Positions 10,901 through 23,300 of a DNA stretch of 42,795 nt are shown here, piece after piece (within the stretch, counting starts at the first letter, position 1; each line of letters starts with the position of its first letter). The DNA comes from Acanthaster planci (Eukaryota; Echinodermata; Asteroidea; Valvatida; Acanthasteridae). The stretch is taken from assembly GCF_001949145.1 (NCBI RefSeq), contig NW_019091469.1, positions 855,445 to 898,239 on the forward strand. Direction: 5' to 3'. The notes beneath the pieces are model-generated. The model was given only the letters and a program-made list of their open reading frames with translations, had not been told where the DNA came from and made no database searches. The position numbers were made by a program, and so were the translations under genes.

Positions 10901-13900
10901 CGACGTCATGCGTGTGTCTTGTCAAGTAAATGTACCATTGAAATATCACACTGTATATTGATTACTGATTTAAACAGATGGAACTAAAAAATATTCAAGT
11001 TTTTTGAAAGAGGTTGCTCTCTCTTACCACTTGCAGGTGGAAATCGCCGGCCCTGGTTTCATCAACGTCCACATCAGGCGCCCCTTCGTCTCCACGGTGA
11101 TCAGCGACATCCTAACCAAGGGGGTGCGGCCACCCAAGACAGACCGCAAAAAGCGGGTCATCATCGACATGTCCTCTCCCAACATCGCCAAGGAGATGCA
11201 CGTGGGCCACCTGCGCTCCACCATCATTGGCGAGAGCATCGCTCGACTCTTGCAGTTTGCTGGTAAGGGCGGTATAAACAGTGATTCAAATGTCTGAAAA
11301 TTGAATGACCAATGTTTGTCTGTTTGCATGTGTTCTTTGCTGGTACAGGTATTGAAGAATTTAATAATGTCTCCTTCCTGGCACTTGTGGCGCAATACAG
11401 GATGCAGAACACTTGAGACAAAAGTTGACCACAATACCCACACGCTGTACCAACACGCTGTGAATGTTGAAAGTCCTTATAACTCCTTAAGGCCTTTTCA
11501 CACTGCAGAGCCAATCCCCAGGAAAAAATCCCCGGGAAAATCCCGGGGATTTCTTACCCCACCAAAACCCCAGCAACCGTTCACACTAGACCCATTTGGT
11601 AACTCCTAGGGACACTATTTCCTGGGACTATGCACAGTTGTTTCACAACGGCAATCAAACCCCGGGAAATGTGTAAACGGAGGGCGCCCATCCAGAAGTT
11701 TCCAAATGAATTGTGGGTGGAAGTCCAATCCCACAATGCCGTGCGCGCATGCACAAGGTGCTGTTGTTTACTTCGCACAATGCCAAGTTGACGTTATGAG
11801 TACAAGAATGGCTGCCCATCTCACCAGTATTTGCGTGCTGGTGTTATAGTGTTATGAAAAGTTTGAAAGTTACTGCATTACTGTACTAAGTTACCGCGCA
11901 AATTATTTGGCGCGCTATTTGTGACCCTGTGACCTTTCAATATTACGGCTTGTCACACTAGCCGTGGATGCAAAAAAGGTGGGTTAAGTTCACACCTGCC
12001 GACGTTCACACTAGTTGCTTTTCCGTGGGAAAAACATTAAACCCCAGGGTTTTCTCCTTTAACCCTACTCCAGAGCAGGGGTAAATATTTCCCAGGGAAA
12101 AGCTTTTCCCCGGGAATTTCTTTGGTAGTGTGAACAGACCAACCAAATTCCCCGAGTAATTCCTGGGGAATTTGTCTAGTGTGAAAGCCCCTTCAGTTTC
12201 AAGAGAGTGCACCTTCCCCCCTCTGCCAAGAAAAAAAATGTGTAAAATTGAACTTTGACTTTCCGAATTTAAGTGTACACATCATAAATATTGGTTTCCA
12301 TTGTAAATAGAGATTCAACCAAATTGGACTATGGGACAGAAGCAATTTTCAGGACCGTGCAGCACCAAATGTTTGCCACAAAGACACCACTTTTACACTT
12401 CTTCACGTTACATCCTGTGAACCCTCATACAGTGTACTGTATCGAATCGAATCTGTCAGAGTGGATGTAGAGAATTTCTGATAGATGCCTTACAGAGGTC
12501 TATATTTTGTGTTTTGTGAGAAGCATTGATTGTACATGTCATGGCAGTTTGTATTAAGGTGAATTGTATGCTGATTTCCTCACAGGTCATGACGTACAGA
12601 AGGTCAGTCATTTTGGTGACTGGGGCACCCAATTTGGGATGCTCATCGCTCACCTCCAGGATCGCTTCCCAAACTACCTGACGGAATCTCCTCCAATCTC
12701 AGACCTGCAGGCCTTCTACAAGGTAGGTGTAGGTGAGGGTGCCCTCAACTTCAGTACCAGATATTCATATATCCAATGCTACCAGTCTAGATGTCAAGTG
12801 AAAAAAAATAAGCTGACAATGATGACGAAAATTATGATATTGGTGGGATATTATTGAGGCTTTGTGTGGTTCTGAACTGCAGGAGTCCAAAGTTCGCTTT
12901 GATGAAGAGCCCGAATTCAAGAAGCGTGCCTACTCGTTGGTGGTCCGACTGCAAGCCAAGGAACCCGATATCTACAAAGCATGGCAGTTGATCTGTGATA
13001 TCTCATACCGAGGTACGATGTGACAGTATAATGCCCCTGTCTTCAAGACTGTCAAACGTACTTGTGTAGATTTGCTGTTTTACATCTTCACTGTTAAAGT
13101 TTGGAAAAGATTGTTGCTACACACATTCATTCTTGTTGTTGCTTTCATAATGCTAATGCAAATCATAGTTTTTACCTGTTTCTGATTATAAAGCCATCTT
13201 AAGAATTGTTGTTCCTCTTGAATTCAGCTTTTGATGAGATCTATGATCGCCTTGGCATTAAGGACCTCGTACCTTACGGAGAATCCTTCTACCAAGATAT
13301 GATGGTGGAGACAGTCCAGGACTTGGAGAGCAAAGGTGAACCGTGGCACACCAAAAAAAGTTTATCTTTCGGTCAATCATGGAACTAGAAAACGGTGCCC
13401 TCAGCAGGTCATGCACTGATTGGATAAAGATCTGCCCTGAGAGTCCTGTGTGTATACTGCGGGATATGTATTGGATTCTTTTGGACAATACAAATTGAAA
13501 ACCTCATATTTCAAACATTTTTGTCTTTTTCATGCCCAAAGTTAATATGCTCACTCAGCTAGAAATTCCATGAAGTGGATTTCCCCAGTTTGCTAATTAT
13601 GGAAAAGACGTCATATTTCAATACAAATTATATAGCTTAATACAAACTGCTAAATCCTGTGACCTATAGTGGGTATTAACCCCTTAGCAATGTGTGTTTT
13701 TGTTTACAAAAAATACAGCCAAGTTACGGTCTTGTGCTTTATCTACCGTCAGCTTTATTTGGGTATTTTTATGAAACACCTTGCTTTTGGTGGACACCAT
13801 GTTTGCTGATAGTTAATACCCACTATAGGTCATGTGACTTAGATGGTACAATCGAGCTATATGAAAATTTGTGCTTGTGATGCTCTGCCCCCCCCCCAAA

Positions 13901-16900
13901 AAAAACACGGATAAATGAACTTCAAGCCAGACCATGACATGACTGTTTGTAGTTTACACGACACCGAGCGAGTTCATAATGTGAAACATCTACCAAACGT
14001 TTTAATTGATAGCCTGGCCTGAAAATGATCATTCTTAAATGGCAGATGAACTAGTGGGAAAAGGTAGAACCCGTGGCCAGTCAGTATCGTGACAAAGACT
14101 ACCCTTCCTCAATTTCTCAGGCTTTCTAGAATTGGACGAAGGCCGGAAGATCATGTTCACTGACACTGGTACTGTGCCCTTGACGATTGTCAAATCAGAC
14201 GGTGGCTTCACGTACGACACGTCGGACATGGCGTGCCTCAAATTTCGAACGTTGACAGAGAAGGCTGACTGGGTACTGTATGTTGTTGAAGCAGGGCAGG
14301 TGAGAAAGTTGGAGAGAACAGTCAATAGTCTACTGTAGTCCTAACTATACTTGGGACTGGCTAGCACTTAAATGCTATACACCCCAACTATAGCACAGTG
14401 CCAGTGTGTGCCATAGCATGTGCCAACATTATATTGTTTAATATCCCAGCAGCATGTGGTTGAAGACACTAGTTTTAATTTGTGTTGTGGATGAAATGCC
14501 AGGTTGGCATATGTTGGATGAATTCTGTCAGCTGCGAGCTGCATAAACTTTGAGGAGGTTGAGAAATTTTCAATAGGAATTTGCAGACTATAGTGGGGCA
14601 AGCCCAAGCATTGTAGTTGGACTAACTATAGACCTTTTTCCTGTGATGTCACAATCGTTCTGTGATGTGTTGTGATGGGAATAAGTACATAGTGTTGTGA
14701 TGGTAATCTAGTTATTCAAGATAAACTAGTCAAGCATGCAGCGTTCGCACGTGCGCTTGCACATGGTTGAAGCTGCCCTTAAAAATATATGCGATCACCG
14801 TGGCCAAGGCGGTCCACATGTGGCGGTATTGTTAACATTTAGCGCTATCCAGTCACGTGGGTGAAGAAGGTCTGTAGCCAGGACGGATGTTGGGGCGTAA
14901 CAATGACACTGCGCTCATGCTCCGGTGATCTCTAATGTCAAAAACTTGGTTCAGTAGCAGAGAACAGGTCACCCGGTACTTGCTTTCACACGTATGAATT
15001 GAAATTGAAGTTCTGTCACTGATACATTTCTCCTGTGAGAAAGCTGCGTTCTGCTTAGCTTCCTGTGGAATAGTCTAAGTGTTTCCCTAATTGCTCTGGT
15101 AAAAGAAAAACTCAAATTTGGGACCGTCTTTCCCCTTGATGTATGTGTTCACTCAAATCCAGCATGATCTGTGAATCCTTTTGCCGTCAGCCGGTACCCA
15201 TGTTATTCTTCTTATTCCCAGTTATGGAAGTCCAATTTTGATAAAGGGGATTAAGTCTAAGATTTCTTTCAGGATTGACCGATAGTGCAGTGCCATTGAC
15301 AAGTCGTGCTAATCGACCAATGGCACGTAGCCTATACAAACGGATTGTGGAGCCAAAAATCCTTTTACTGGAAGCAGCAAGCAACTATTCCGCACTTACA
15401 GCACCAAAGTAAACCTTTTGACTTAACGTGTCCTGGTTTACAGAGCGTACATCTGGAGAATATCTACGCTGGTGGGCGCATGGTAGGATGGTACGACCCA
15501 GCCAGAGTGCGGGTCGAACATATCAAGTTTGGAGTTGTCTTAGGCGAAGATAAGTAAGTGCAAGATCAGTTCAATTCTGGAAATTCATGAAAGAAGAGTG
15601 TTGGAACTATCAGCATAGAATTTGATTGCAAGCAAAGAATTCAGTGGCTAACAGAGCTGTGGAATTAGGTCTTGATATAGTGCTTTGTAGACTGGAGTCA
15701 GTGACGATTATGAAATAAACCCTCCCAGATGAGACCTCAAGTTTTTGTCCACAAATGTAAATTTTTGTCACTTCAAGTCCACCTTCAATTCGTCCCACAG
15801 GAAGAAGTTTAAGACCCGTTCGGGGGATACTGTGCGTCTTGCCGATCTGCTAAATGAGGGGATGAAACGATCACTAGACAAACTGCAAGAGAAGGAACGA
15901 GACAAGGTAAACCATTGCTAGTGTGGAGTTGGATGGCTCAGATTATCAGGATTTGCCACAGCAATATTCAAGAGGGTATCATCCATATCAGTGAGCCAGT
16001 TAAGTATTTCAAAAAGGCAAGGTCGTTCAAGAGCAAAGCACGCTTACAAGTCAGCGTGTGGCCGCGCTGACCTCAGGGCAGACCTTGGGTGCATGTACTG
16101 CTGTTCCTGAATGACCTGGTTCGTTCCTTCGTTCGTTGACAATACCATCAGCTTGGACTTTGATGGTTGCTTTGGCTGGTTTTCTGCAGGTATGGGATGC
16201 GCTTCATTTTGAGCATGTGCTGTTAAAATATAGAACTGGCTCATTGGGATATTTCTCATGACAAAGGACTTAATTTTGTTTGTGAATTTGACAGGTGTTG
16301 ACGACAGAGGAGTTAGAAGCTGCTCAAAGGTCAGTGGCGTATGGATGCGTCAAGTATGCCGATCTGTGTCACAATCGCATTAATGACTACGTCTTCTCCT
16401 TTGACAAGGTAAGGTTTGGTGATTGTCATGAGGTTTTTACCCTGCGTCTAATTACAGGTGTCTGCTATTATAAAAATCACTGTTGATAAATGGTGTACTT
16501 GATTTTGGAAGAAATATGATCGCATCCCACAGAATGAGTCTTAAGGCCAACTTTATATCATTAATTTGGTTGAATTTGGATCAGACAGAGCAATTTAAGT
16601 TCTTTGTTTTGGGGAATCTTTTAATTTGGCATCTGATGATAATGTTCATTCCGGAGGTAGGACAGTTAACAGAAGCTAGGCAAAACAAAATGGATGCCCC
16701 TTTAACTGAAGATGTTCTGAATAAAAAGAAAAAATATCCAATCAAAACGTGGTTAATATTAGTCTTTTGGGAGTCTGCATAATATGGAGTTAACTGAATG
16801 TGTCTAGAAATAGAGCTTGTTTAAAAAAAGAGGAATGAAACCTCTTTTGTTTTGCTTTAAAGCATTACAGATCCATATTTGTTTCCTTTACATTCCCTCC

Positions 16901-19251
16901 TTCCCATCTTTTCATTTCCTTGAAGTGCGTTTCATACAGATAGTTCACCCTTCGGTTTATTTTGTACTTTCTCTTCATTTTTAGGATACTGTCTACAGAC
17001 ACTTAGAGTAGATAATATAGAAAAGTAACTTCCATCAAAGTCAACTGCAGATATATAAAGGACCCAAAGGACCATAAATTGAAATGGCACGTTTATGGCA
17101 ACAAAAGTTGGTTTTTGACTTTAAAACTATCTTCACATTTTAAAGAAAAAATGATGCATTTCATTATACCAGATTAACTCTCTTTGAAAAACTAAATGAG
17201 ACTTGAAGGTTTGCAGGGTGGGAATAAACAAAGTACGGAACATTTCTGGTAACACCGTGGAAATTAATCTTTAATTTTGAATCGAAACAACCGCTTCTTC
17301 TGAGAACCGCACAACTCAACATAGAAATTAATTTGCAGGGTATTGGAAATTGAAAAACTTTTCAATGGTACGCCATGTTAAGCATGGTGCAGCAAAAATG
17401 AAATGACATTGTTTCATTTCCACAGATGCTGGATGACAAGGGGAACACGGCCGTGTATCTTCTCTATGCGTACACCCGAATCAAGTAAGCCCCCAAACCT
17501 TGATCAGTCCTTGCGTTTTGGAGTGCACGTTTGAAATTCTGTGTCTCGATTTTGGAATTGACAGTGCATGTTTCATGAAGGGGAAAAAGACATGGCATTG
17601 AAGTAAAGTTTAGATTTGGTCATTTCAAGAGGACCTCTACTGCAGTAGACTTGTGATTTGAAAACTGATACCAAGAGATGTTTGAGAATGTCTCTTTGTA
17701 AAAGTAGATGGGGGAACATATTATTGATTTGCCCATGTCTTTAATTGATGATGACACAAGATTTTTTACCATCAGCTCCTCTGTATCAGTTAATCATTCC
17801 AAAGGTCATATATTTTTCCCCAGAGAGATTTAACTGTCTGTTCAATCGAGGCTTCACTATAAAAATCAGAAACCTGCATTATTCAAGGCCTGTTTCCAGA
17901 TTGTACATTTTCATAGTAACATTTAAAAGTTACTGTGGAAAAGATGCCTGAATCCTCCTCAAAGTGTGAATGACAAAGAGATGCTAACCTACTAGCCGAA
18001 ATGCACTTGAGAATAAGTATCTTAGCATCCTCTCCACACCTCACAGCCTCCAGACACTGTATAAGCTGCTTCATGATCGGAAACCCTATAGTCTCCTGAT
18101 GACGGACGGAGTATACTGTCCGAAACGTTGAGTACCCTCCGGTTCTTTTCAGAACTCAAAAGAGATGCCCTTGCACAGTTTAAGCGCAACCCTCTGTAAC
18201 TAATAAGAATCAAACACTGCAAGGAACAATTTTTGTCACTTTGTTGAGACGGAACTCTGCCAACTTGTCTTCCAGGTCCATTGCTCGCTTGGCCAAGGTA
18301 GACGATGCGGCGGTGCTTCAAGCAGCAGCCACCACGCCCATCGACTTGACCCACCCCAAGGAGTGGAAGCTGGCCAAATGCCTGTCGCGCTTTCCGGAGA
18401 TCGTCGCCCGTATCCTCAACGACATGCTCATGCACACACTCTGCGAGTACCTGTATGAGTTGACCACGACCTTCACCGAGTTCTACGATGCCTGTTACTG
18501 CGTTGAGAAGGACAGAAAAACAGGTGTGTGGAATTATTGAAAATGTGTACATTTGTTAGTTGATTTGTTTAATTGTTTTTTTTCTTCAAATCACCCAAGG
18601 ATGTCAAATCAAGATAAAAACTAAAAATCAGTTGTGGTTGTCGCTGCTACTCCACGAGATTCGGTCGATCTGCCAAACGTGGGAAATTCAGTTTTCAAAT
18701 TGTAATTACTTCAAAGCAATAAAATGTTATGTCATAGATATGAAATCCAAAAGCTGGTTCGTGTTGAACATTAATGCTTAATGAGTTCAAGTGCACAATC
18801 CATTCATGGGAAAACTCATCAGAGTTGAAATGTGTTAAATGTGATTTCCTACTTTAAGTGTAATATTTGCTGCAATGTCGCAAAACTTTTAACAGATCAA
18901 CATTCACGTAAAACACGAAGTGGCCTTAAGCCTCTGAAGCCTTGACAAGGGAACCTTCTTTTTTTTTTTTAAATGGTTCAATTCTTAGAAACAGTAAACT
19001 GACAGATACCCAAACAAACAGGTTTGATTTGATAAACATAGAATTTAATATTCCATTTTGCTTTGACATTTTCTTTTCTTCTCATAATTTTATTTGTCTG
19101 TGGAGTTCAACCAGTTTGTTTGTTTGTTTTTCTTCCCAAAGGTGAAATTGTTAAAGTTAACATGAGTCGCATCCTTCTATGTGAAGCTGCGGCAGCCGTC
19201 ATGGCCAAGGGATTCTACATTCTTGGGATAGACCCGGTCAGCCGGATGTAA
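7925..19251 (+). CDS. RARS1: Arginyl-tRNA synthetase, cytosolic (spliced, 15 exons)
   Basis: This class I enzyme joins arginine to tRNA-Arg using ATP, in the cytosol. Coding exons: 7925-7969, 9265-9411, 10293-10499, 10624-10713, 11037-11262, 12586-12722, 12883-13012, 13228-13335, 14121-14299, 15444-15553, 15801-15906, 16295-16408, 17426-17484, 18276-18523, 19142-19251. All phases agree and give 671 residues (human is 660). Residues 16-64 form a leucine-rich coiled coil, the part that in animals docks in the multisynthetase complex. The tRNA D-loop-binding domain covers about 80-180. The HIGH motif is HVGH at 218-221, inside [25 protein letters not shown] follows, and the KMSK position reads KFKTRSG (462-468), the divergent form usual in animal ArgRS. 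The anticodon-binding domain runs from about 535 to the end, finishing GIDPVSRM. The 15-codon first exon was placed by matching start, phase and the following GT; it is the least certain exon. Confidence 0.96.
8034..8073. repeat. Near-perfect 40-base palindrome in RARS1 intron 1
   Basis: The arm gctgcagcatggaggtaga (8034-8052) is mirrored at 8054-8073 with one extra C and a single central base. It begins 65 bases after the exon 1 splice donor. It could be a core of a small fold-back element; no target duplication was seen. Confidence 0.7.
9553..9673. repeat. Diverged repeat rich in tcatggaaaa words (RARS1 intron 2)
   Basis: At least five degenerate copies of a (t/g)catggaaaat-like word occur in about 120 bases, just after RARS1 exon 2. 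This looks like a decayed dispersed or tandem repeat; the family was not identified. Confidence 0.45.
11491..12191. mobile_element. Non-autonomous inverted-repeat DNA transposon in RARS1 intron 5
   Basis: The left end reads ggccttttcacact and the right end, on the opposite strand, ggggctttcacact; similarity continues about 30 bases inward through a shared ccccagg block. The 701-bp body has further cacactag words near 11585, 11955 and 12005 and many cccgggg/ggaa blocks. The borders are TTAA (11487-11490) and TTCA (12192-12195), perhaps a decayed TTAA (piggyBac-type) or TWA (Harbinger-type) target duplication. It carries no transposase frame. Confidence 0.75.
13660..13832. mobile_element. 173-bp MITE-like element with 21-bp perfect terminal inverted repeats
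   Basis: The 21 bases at 13660-13680 (tgacctatagtgggtattaa plus c) are exactly complementary to 13812-13832. Weaker symmetry continues inward (agcaatgtgtg against agcaaacatggtg), so the whole unit is an imperfect palindrome. It lies in RARS1 intron 8. No coding capacity; the family was not identified. Confidence 0.8.
14330..14630. repeat. Inverted-repeat element in RARS1 intron 9 (left of a pair)
   Basis: The start (ctgtagtcctaactata, then cttggg) is complementary, with small gaps, to the stretch ending at 14630 (gcccaag then gtagttggactaactatag). The unit is about 300 bp, non-coding, and directly abuts another element on its right. It is diverged, so the exact limits are uncertain. Confidence 0.5.
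14626..14878. repeat. Inverted-repeat element in RARS1 intron 9 (right of a pair)
   Basis: The left end ctatagacctttttc is complementary to gaagaaggtctgtag near 14863-14877 with a few mismatches, giving a unit of about 253 bp. It shares the ctatag border with its left neighbour. No coding capacity was seen. Confidence 0.5.
18096..18128 (+). repeat. Hammerhead-ribozyme-like core motif, probable retroelement remnant
   Basis: CTGATGA (18096-18102) is followed by a hairpin with stem CGGAC/GTCCG (103-107 with 118-122) and then AAACG. A short hairpin (ggttc...gaac) follows within 35 bases. The arrangement resembles the hammerhead core reported in Penelope-like retroelements. Stem II would need an extra base and no stem I is apparent, so activity is unlikely. 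It lies in RARS1 intron 13, about 150 bases before exon 14. Confidence 0.35.
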
Positions 19252-19610
19252 CTCAAGCCAGAACTGGGTTGGACTCCAATCCCAGGAGGGTGCCCGCTGA
19301 CATTTTGACTTGTCAGATCATGGTCCAGATTCAGATTCTGGCAGAGGCTTTTAAACATCAGAAAGAAAGATAATACCATCCACATTTTACTTAAAGAAAA
19401 AAAAAACCAGGGTTTACAGCCTGATCGGGGACCTTGCTTTCCAAGATTGTTTACAAAATCATGGACTTGGATCACATTCTGACAAGGGGGAACAGACATC
19501 TCTTATTATGGAGGTGCCTCCATTAGTTAGACTGGTTGCAAATCCTTACCAAGGAACTGTGTTTCAATGACCTCATGGATGAGTTTTGAACTGCAGAGCT
19601 CTACTAATCA

Positions 19611-19892
19611 GGGCTCGAATTCATGGCACTGTGAAGCACATGATTTTATGTCTACAGAGGCTCTTTTTATTCCATAGAGACTTTAAGCACAACACTTTAA
19701 GCACAACAAAAGGCATGCTTACCTCGGAAGCAAATTTCGCTGAATTTAATTTTCACATGCATACACACAGTTTTTTTGCTAAGCACTTGCAACCCTGAAG
19801 TATTTTCCATGAAATACACTTACCATTGAGAAAATTTTTGTTCTGTGGTTAGCACAAAAATAGCGGTAAGCCGCGCCATGAAATTGGGCCCC
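19611..19892. mobile_element. MITE-like element in the RARS1 3' untranslated region
   Basis: The left end gggctcgaattcatggc is matched on the opposite strand by the right end gggcccaatttcatggcgc (read from 19892 leftward). The roughly 282-bp body is rich in ttaagcacaa and gctaagcac words, also seen as complementary pairs. From memory this word pattern occurs in repeats of sea stars; that link is unverified. Confidence 0.55.
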
Positions 19893-20326
19893 GGACACAT
19901 GTCATGGCTCCTTTTACTGTAAGCCAAGAATTTCTACTCAGCAGAAACTTCTGCAGGTTTGGCAGGTTAGCAAAGAGTTTGGGTTTATGCGCATGCAGAT
20001 GTCCCTCAACCAAGGATTCTATGCTAATGTCTTTCGTAAATAATCTGACTGCTAGCAGATCATTGAAATTTAGTTTTTGGTGAAAAATCTGGGAACAGCA
20101 TTACCGGTGAAGCGAGAACATTGATATGTAGTTATAAACTATGTTCTTCCAAATTATGGAAACCCACGTGCCCTATTCTGTTGTTGGGAGGTTTGATCTG
20201 GAGAGGATTCCAGTGAGTAACTATTCCATTTTTGTAAGAGTTTCTTTTCGGCCGCCAATAGTTTCTGTATTTGTTTTCTCCTATAATAGCCTGTTCCAGA
20301 AAGGGAAGTGATGAGCATAATTTGTC

Positions 20327-20332
20327 AATAAA
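20327..20332 (+). terminator. Candidate polyadenylation signal AATAAA for RARS1
   Basis: This is the first canonical AATAAA after the RARS1 stop at 19251, implying a 3'UTR of about 1.1 kb that would include the element at 19611-19892. Non-canonical signals further upstream cannot be excluded. Confidence 0.4.
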
Positions 20333-23300
20333 TTTGGTATCAAAATACCATAATTAAAACCTTATTTAAGTTTGTCTTTTTTCAGAGTCCTGGTGCATAT
20401 CTCCATAGTTTTCAGTGGTTAGGAAATATTGCCAGTATATCTGTGAAATTGACTCACAAAATGTTGGCCCCATTTCTGTTAAAATGAGTTGAGAATCATC
20501 CTTATTAATAAACTGAATTTAATTTGCCATGACATTCAAAGGGAATAAGAAAGGAAGTTACACGTTGATTTATAGTCATGCCTAAGAAATCTTCCTTTAA
20601 CTACATTTAGAATTATCGGTTGTACACAGTTACATATATATTTGTTTCACAGCTTTGTTCAATTAATGACAGTTTGCCAGAATTGATTTAGAGGATGGAC
20701 CTGATACCCCAAAATTTTGTGTGACCAATTTTGCTTCTGAATACCACGGCAACATCCAGTCAGAATTTGACTATGGCGGTTTCATTTTAAATTTTCCAAC
20801 GTGCAGTTATTTTATACTGCCTTCATGAAGACACACAAGTCTGTTCTTTTTTGTTTGCCTTCAGAAAGGCGAAGTTATTAAGGCAGAGAATGAAAACTGA
20901 TTAAAATGTTTGATTAGATACGACTTTCATCGTCTCAGGTAGGTGGCGCTCTTCATTGTTTACTTTCATTGGCTCGTTTATTTTTTGAGACCAAGCCTAA
21001 TGATTTCACTTTTCGTCTGCTCTGCAGCTGTACGCAATACTTAAGAGCCTTCCCCGTCGTAGCCCATCCTTGGACAGAATTCTGATTGAGTTTTATCTGC
21101 CTTCAGATTTGCAAACGGTTATCTTTAATTCTATTTCCGCAGCAATTCTCTGTACACCGTTTATCTTCAGTGACTCACAAATCGACCTCGCCCGAGATTA
21201 TGGAATATAGACGGTAATGGATATGGATGCTGCCTGGAAATTGGACAGATTTTCACACCATCGCTGATCGTTAGAATCGTAGGTAGGCACATCCTCTTTC
21301 AATTCTTAATTCCAGCTAATCTGTATATTTAATTAGCGGTTTTTGAGTCAGCAATAAGACTTCATGTGCACAGAAATGTCGAAATGTCAGCTCATATATC
21401 TACGGAGGGCTGGCTAGCTGTGACAGGTCATGGGCTCACCGTACATATCGCGCCGTACATTTCTTGCTAGACTGTCGTCTGCTCAATAGCAGATGTCCTC
21501 AAATAAATTGCAATGAGATCCCCAACTGTGGCTCCAAAAGATACATCTTCTGATTTTCATTGTCATGCTTTAAATATTTTGTTTTGAAGTGTATTTCAGT
21601 CGTTCGATTCTTAATTAGTTCCTTACAGTTCAAGTTTTACGACTGCATGTACATAAATTTGATTTTCGCGCCGTTGGCATCTCAATCACGGCAGAACAGC
21701 TGAAATGGCGGTATGTTGAACTGTTGGATAATAGTTCCATTCACGATATCAGCAATTTTCGCCATCAGTGAATATTAGTCAAATTTATCAGGCAAAAATT
21801 GAAACATTCTCAGCAAGCACTTTTTTAACGACCAGTCTCACATCGTTTGTGCACAGGTGTCAAATGACGGCCGTACATTGAACTCTTAAATGTGGCAGCA
21901 TGTACATGTATACCTGAGTATGGCTACAGTGAATTCACTTAAGATTTATATCTTGATCAAAGCAACTTTGAAGACATATGAATCTGTTTCCTTTGTGGAA
22001 TATTTTCAAAGATTTGTACACTTGTATTATATGGTGCACCTTTTGGAACAGAATTTTTAATTAGGTCTAAGCAATCGACATTAACCGGACCAATGGGAAC
22101 GAATCTGAACCAACTGAGCTCAGAGAGTGCATTAAGCCATTCTTACTCATCCATCTTACAATTATTTAACTGTAAACACAGTGCCATCTTTTAAGTCAGG
22201 CTATATCAGCCTGTGCACCTGTTTGAAATTTGTGCAGTGGGCTCCCTAATTTTGGCGACACCTAATATTACTTTAAAGGCCAACAAATGCCTTTTACACA
22301 TTTTCCTTGAAAACACTAACATAAATCATGTCTTTTCAGTGGATATACACGTCCACTCTTCAACATATCTATGGCTCCCCATAAGACTTTCCAAGAAAAT
22401 GGGACTCCAAACACTGTTTTAAAATGCACGTGTAAAGATCATTCAAAATCATTTTTAATTCCCAATCATTCTCTCGTGCAGGTATTTATGAAGATATTCT
22501 TCATATTTAAGTCAACCTCCCTTTGTCCTTCCGAGTCTGTATTTAACCAAATTAAGGCAAATACTGATGCCGTTTTAAAGGCATTCCAAACATAAACAAA
22601 CCTCAACAAAAATGTTACTAATATTTATATACATAATGCTGTTTTGTCGTTGAACCTTTCAGTTGATTTCAATACATTTGATTTGTTACTAAACAAATTT
22701 CAAGCAGCATTTTTTGCTTAACAAAATTTGGATTTGATTAAACACAAAGCTATCTAAATGCATACCTTAACAGTAATGTGTCCTGAAAATACACTTATGT
22801 TGTAGTCTTGATTTTATGAGTATCAACTGGCACTCAGAACATATGGATTTTGAATACTTTTCTCTGTTTTGTTTCCATGAAAAAAACATTTTAAACTTCA
22901 ATAGGCATCTTGGCAAGCTTTTCTCCCATTTGAAATTCCTTTATCTAAATAACTGTTCTCTTTTTTGCCATTAAAAATGCCAACCAGCGAATTCGTTTGG
23001 ATATTTTTGAGGGCAACGTCTTAACAATAAAAAGTCTTTTACGACAAAAATCTCTGATAACAATTACTATAACCATAAAAGCATGTAAAGAAAAATCAAC
23101 TACATGAAATTTTAAATGCCCATTTTATCCTTCATTAATAAATCAACTTTGACTCAGTTCAGGTTCTGAGGATTAACAGATCAGGAAAATACAAAAAAAT
23201 TTCTTCTAATCTCCAAATGTAATTATCTCTGAGAATTTAGCATCTCGCCCCCTTCTCAAAATAAATCAGTTTACCAAGTATTTCTCTATTAACCCTTTCC

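Noticed and set aside
12816-12876. Possible C/D box snoRNA in RARS1 intron 6 (ATGATGA then CTGA)
   Set aside because: The D box runs into the splice acceptor and no terminal stem pairs the ends, so it looks like chance.
13889-13908. Poly-C followed by poly-A tracts (also near 32331 and 32640)
   Set aside because: These are simple homopolymer runs with no further structure.
18022-18552. 176-codon open frame on the minus strand
   Set aside because: It is antisense to RARS1 exon 14 (18276-18523), whose plus-strand frame matches the family residue by residue.
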